This document shows, in pieces, positions 5,194 through 5,764 of a stretch of 5,764 nucleotides of DNA. The position numbers were made by a program, and so were the translations under genes. Source of the stretch: Bacteroidota bacterium (lineage in GTDB: Bacteria > Bacteroidota > Bacteroidia > Chitinophagales > Chitinophagaceae). Position 1 is the first letter of the stretch; every line of letters begins with the position of its first letter. A model generated the notes under the pieces. That model saw nothing but the letters and a program-made list of their open reading frames with translations. It had not been told where the DNA came from and searched no databases. Location: the NCBI GenBank assembly GCA_023436685.1, contig JAEZIL010000111.1:1-5764 (forward strand), given 5' to 3'.

Positions 5194-5764
5194 ATGAGCA
5201 CAACCAGCATTTCCATATTGCATAAGGTAAAAGACTACCTGTCGCTGATTAAATTCAGCCATACGATATTTGCGTTGCCCTTTGCTTTTATAGGTTTTAC
5301 ATTGGCAATAGTGTACGAGCAGCAGCCATTCGAATGGCATCTATTAATAAAAATGCTTTTATGCATGGTGTTTGCTAGAACAGCAGCCATGGGCTTTAAC
5401 CGGTACCTTGACCGGAAATTTGATGCATTGAACCCTAGGACCGCCCAACGTGAAATACCGGCAGGAATAATTAAGCCTGGCAATGCCTTAATGTTTACAG
5501 TTATTAACTGTGCTTTGTTCATACTCACTACCTGGTTGATTAATACACTTGTTTTCTATTTATCTTTTATAGCAATATTTATTATTCTTTTTTATAGTTA
5601 CACCAAACGCGTAACTGCGCTTTGCCACCTGGTATTAGGTGTGGGGCTATCGTTATCGCCCATTGGTGCTTACCTGAGCGTTACAGGTTATTTCTCGTGG
5701 CTGCCTTTAATGTTTTCTTTTGCAGTGCTCACATGGGTATCTGGTTTTGATATCATTTATGCAT
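5194..5764 (+). CDS. mqnP: UbiA-family prenyltransferase, MqnP-like (N-terminal part)
   Basis: The gene runs off the right edge; 190 complete codons are visible out of a usual 285-300. The ATG at 5194 immediately follows the TAA of the DUF1573 gene. The product is a polytopic inner-membrane protein starting with YLSLIKFSHTIFALPFAF, typical of UbiA enzymes. The first prenyl-diphosphate/Mg2+ motif NxxxDxxxD is present as Asn69, Asp73, Asp77 in ARTAAMGFNRYLDRKFDALN, followed by PRTAQREIPAG. Later come YSYTKR, a SPIGAYLSVTG block and WVSGFDIIYA, where Asp186 opens the second Asp-rich motif, cut off by the window. The ARTAAMGFNR and WVxGFDIIYA forms fit the 'UbiA-other' group, which includes MqnP, the prenyltransferase of the futalosine route to menaquinone, better than MenA or classical UbiA. 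Family is secure; the MqnP subtype is inferred from motifs only and needs other mqn genes in the genome. Confidence 0.85.
   Translation, partial: MSTTSISILHKVKDYLSLIKFSHTIFALPFAFIGFTLAIVYEQQPFEWHLLIKMLLCMVFARTAAMGFNRYLDRKFDALNPRTAQREIPAGIIKPGNALMFTVINCALFILTTWLINTLVFYLSFIAIFIILFYSYTKRVTALCHLVLGVGLSLSPIGAYLSVTGYFSWLPLMFSFAVLTWVSGFDIIYA

Noticed and set aside
4780..5340. Minus-strand open frame of 186 codons across the DUF1573/prenyltransferase junction
   Set aside because: Overlaps two well-supported plus-strand genes; the translation is rich in Phe, Tyr, Cys and His with no known motif.
5235..5528. Minus-strand open frame of 97 codons
   Set aside because: Antisense to the UbiA-family gene, whose catalytic motifs are clear in the plus frame.
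1..5764. Defence island, CRISPR array, transposon or other novel system
   Set aside because: No regular repeat array, transposase, integrase, toxin-antitoxin pair or terminal inverted repeats are visible; all genes belong to common Bacteroidota families.

Overview
The window looks like ordinary chromosomal DNA from a member of the Bacteroidota, most plausibly a Chitinophagales/Sphingobacteriales-type organism. That placement is inferred from the gene families, the near absence of Shine-Dalgarno sequences, frequent ATA and AGG codons, and two upstream boxes matching the Bacteroidota -7 consensus TAnnTTTG. No mobile element, CRISPR array, tRNA or rRNA is visible, and I found no convincing new multi-gene system.

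Layout, left to right: (1) the last 119 codons of an M13-family zinc metallopeptidase, closed by a textbook intrinsic terminator at 387-417; (2) a spacer of about 280 bp with a perfect 18-bp palindrome and several short repeats; (3) a 684-residue secreted von Willebrand factor A (YfbK-like) protein, with an N-terminal carboxypeptidase-regulatory-like domain and a segment resembling a TonB-receptor plug without a barrel; (4) a hairpin at 2721-2744 between convergent genes; (5) a MarC-family membrane protein on the minus strand; (6) a short divergent promoter region, 3326-3402; (7) peptidase T (pepT) on the plus strand; (8) a small membrane-anchored DUF1573 protein; and (9) the N-terminal 190 residues of a UbiA-family prenyltransferase, best matched to the MqnP-like group of menaquinone biosynthesis, running off the right end.

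The M13 peptidase and peptidase T are both peptide-degrading enzymes, one probably in the envelope and one cytosolic, but they are separate transcription units. The DUF1573 and prenyltransferase genes abut with no intergenic base and are probably co-transcribed, either with pepT or from a TAATTTTG box overlapping the pepT stop codon. The points most worth a second look are the barrel-less plug segment in the VWA protein, the start-site and nearly leaderless promoter of marC, the promoter embedded in the pepT stop codon, and the 434-451 palindrome.
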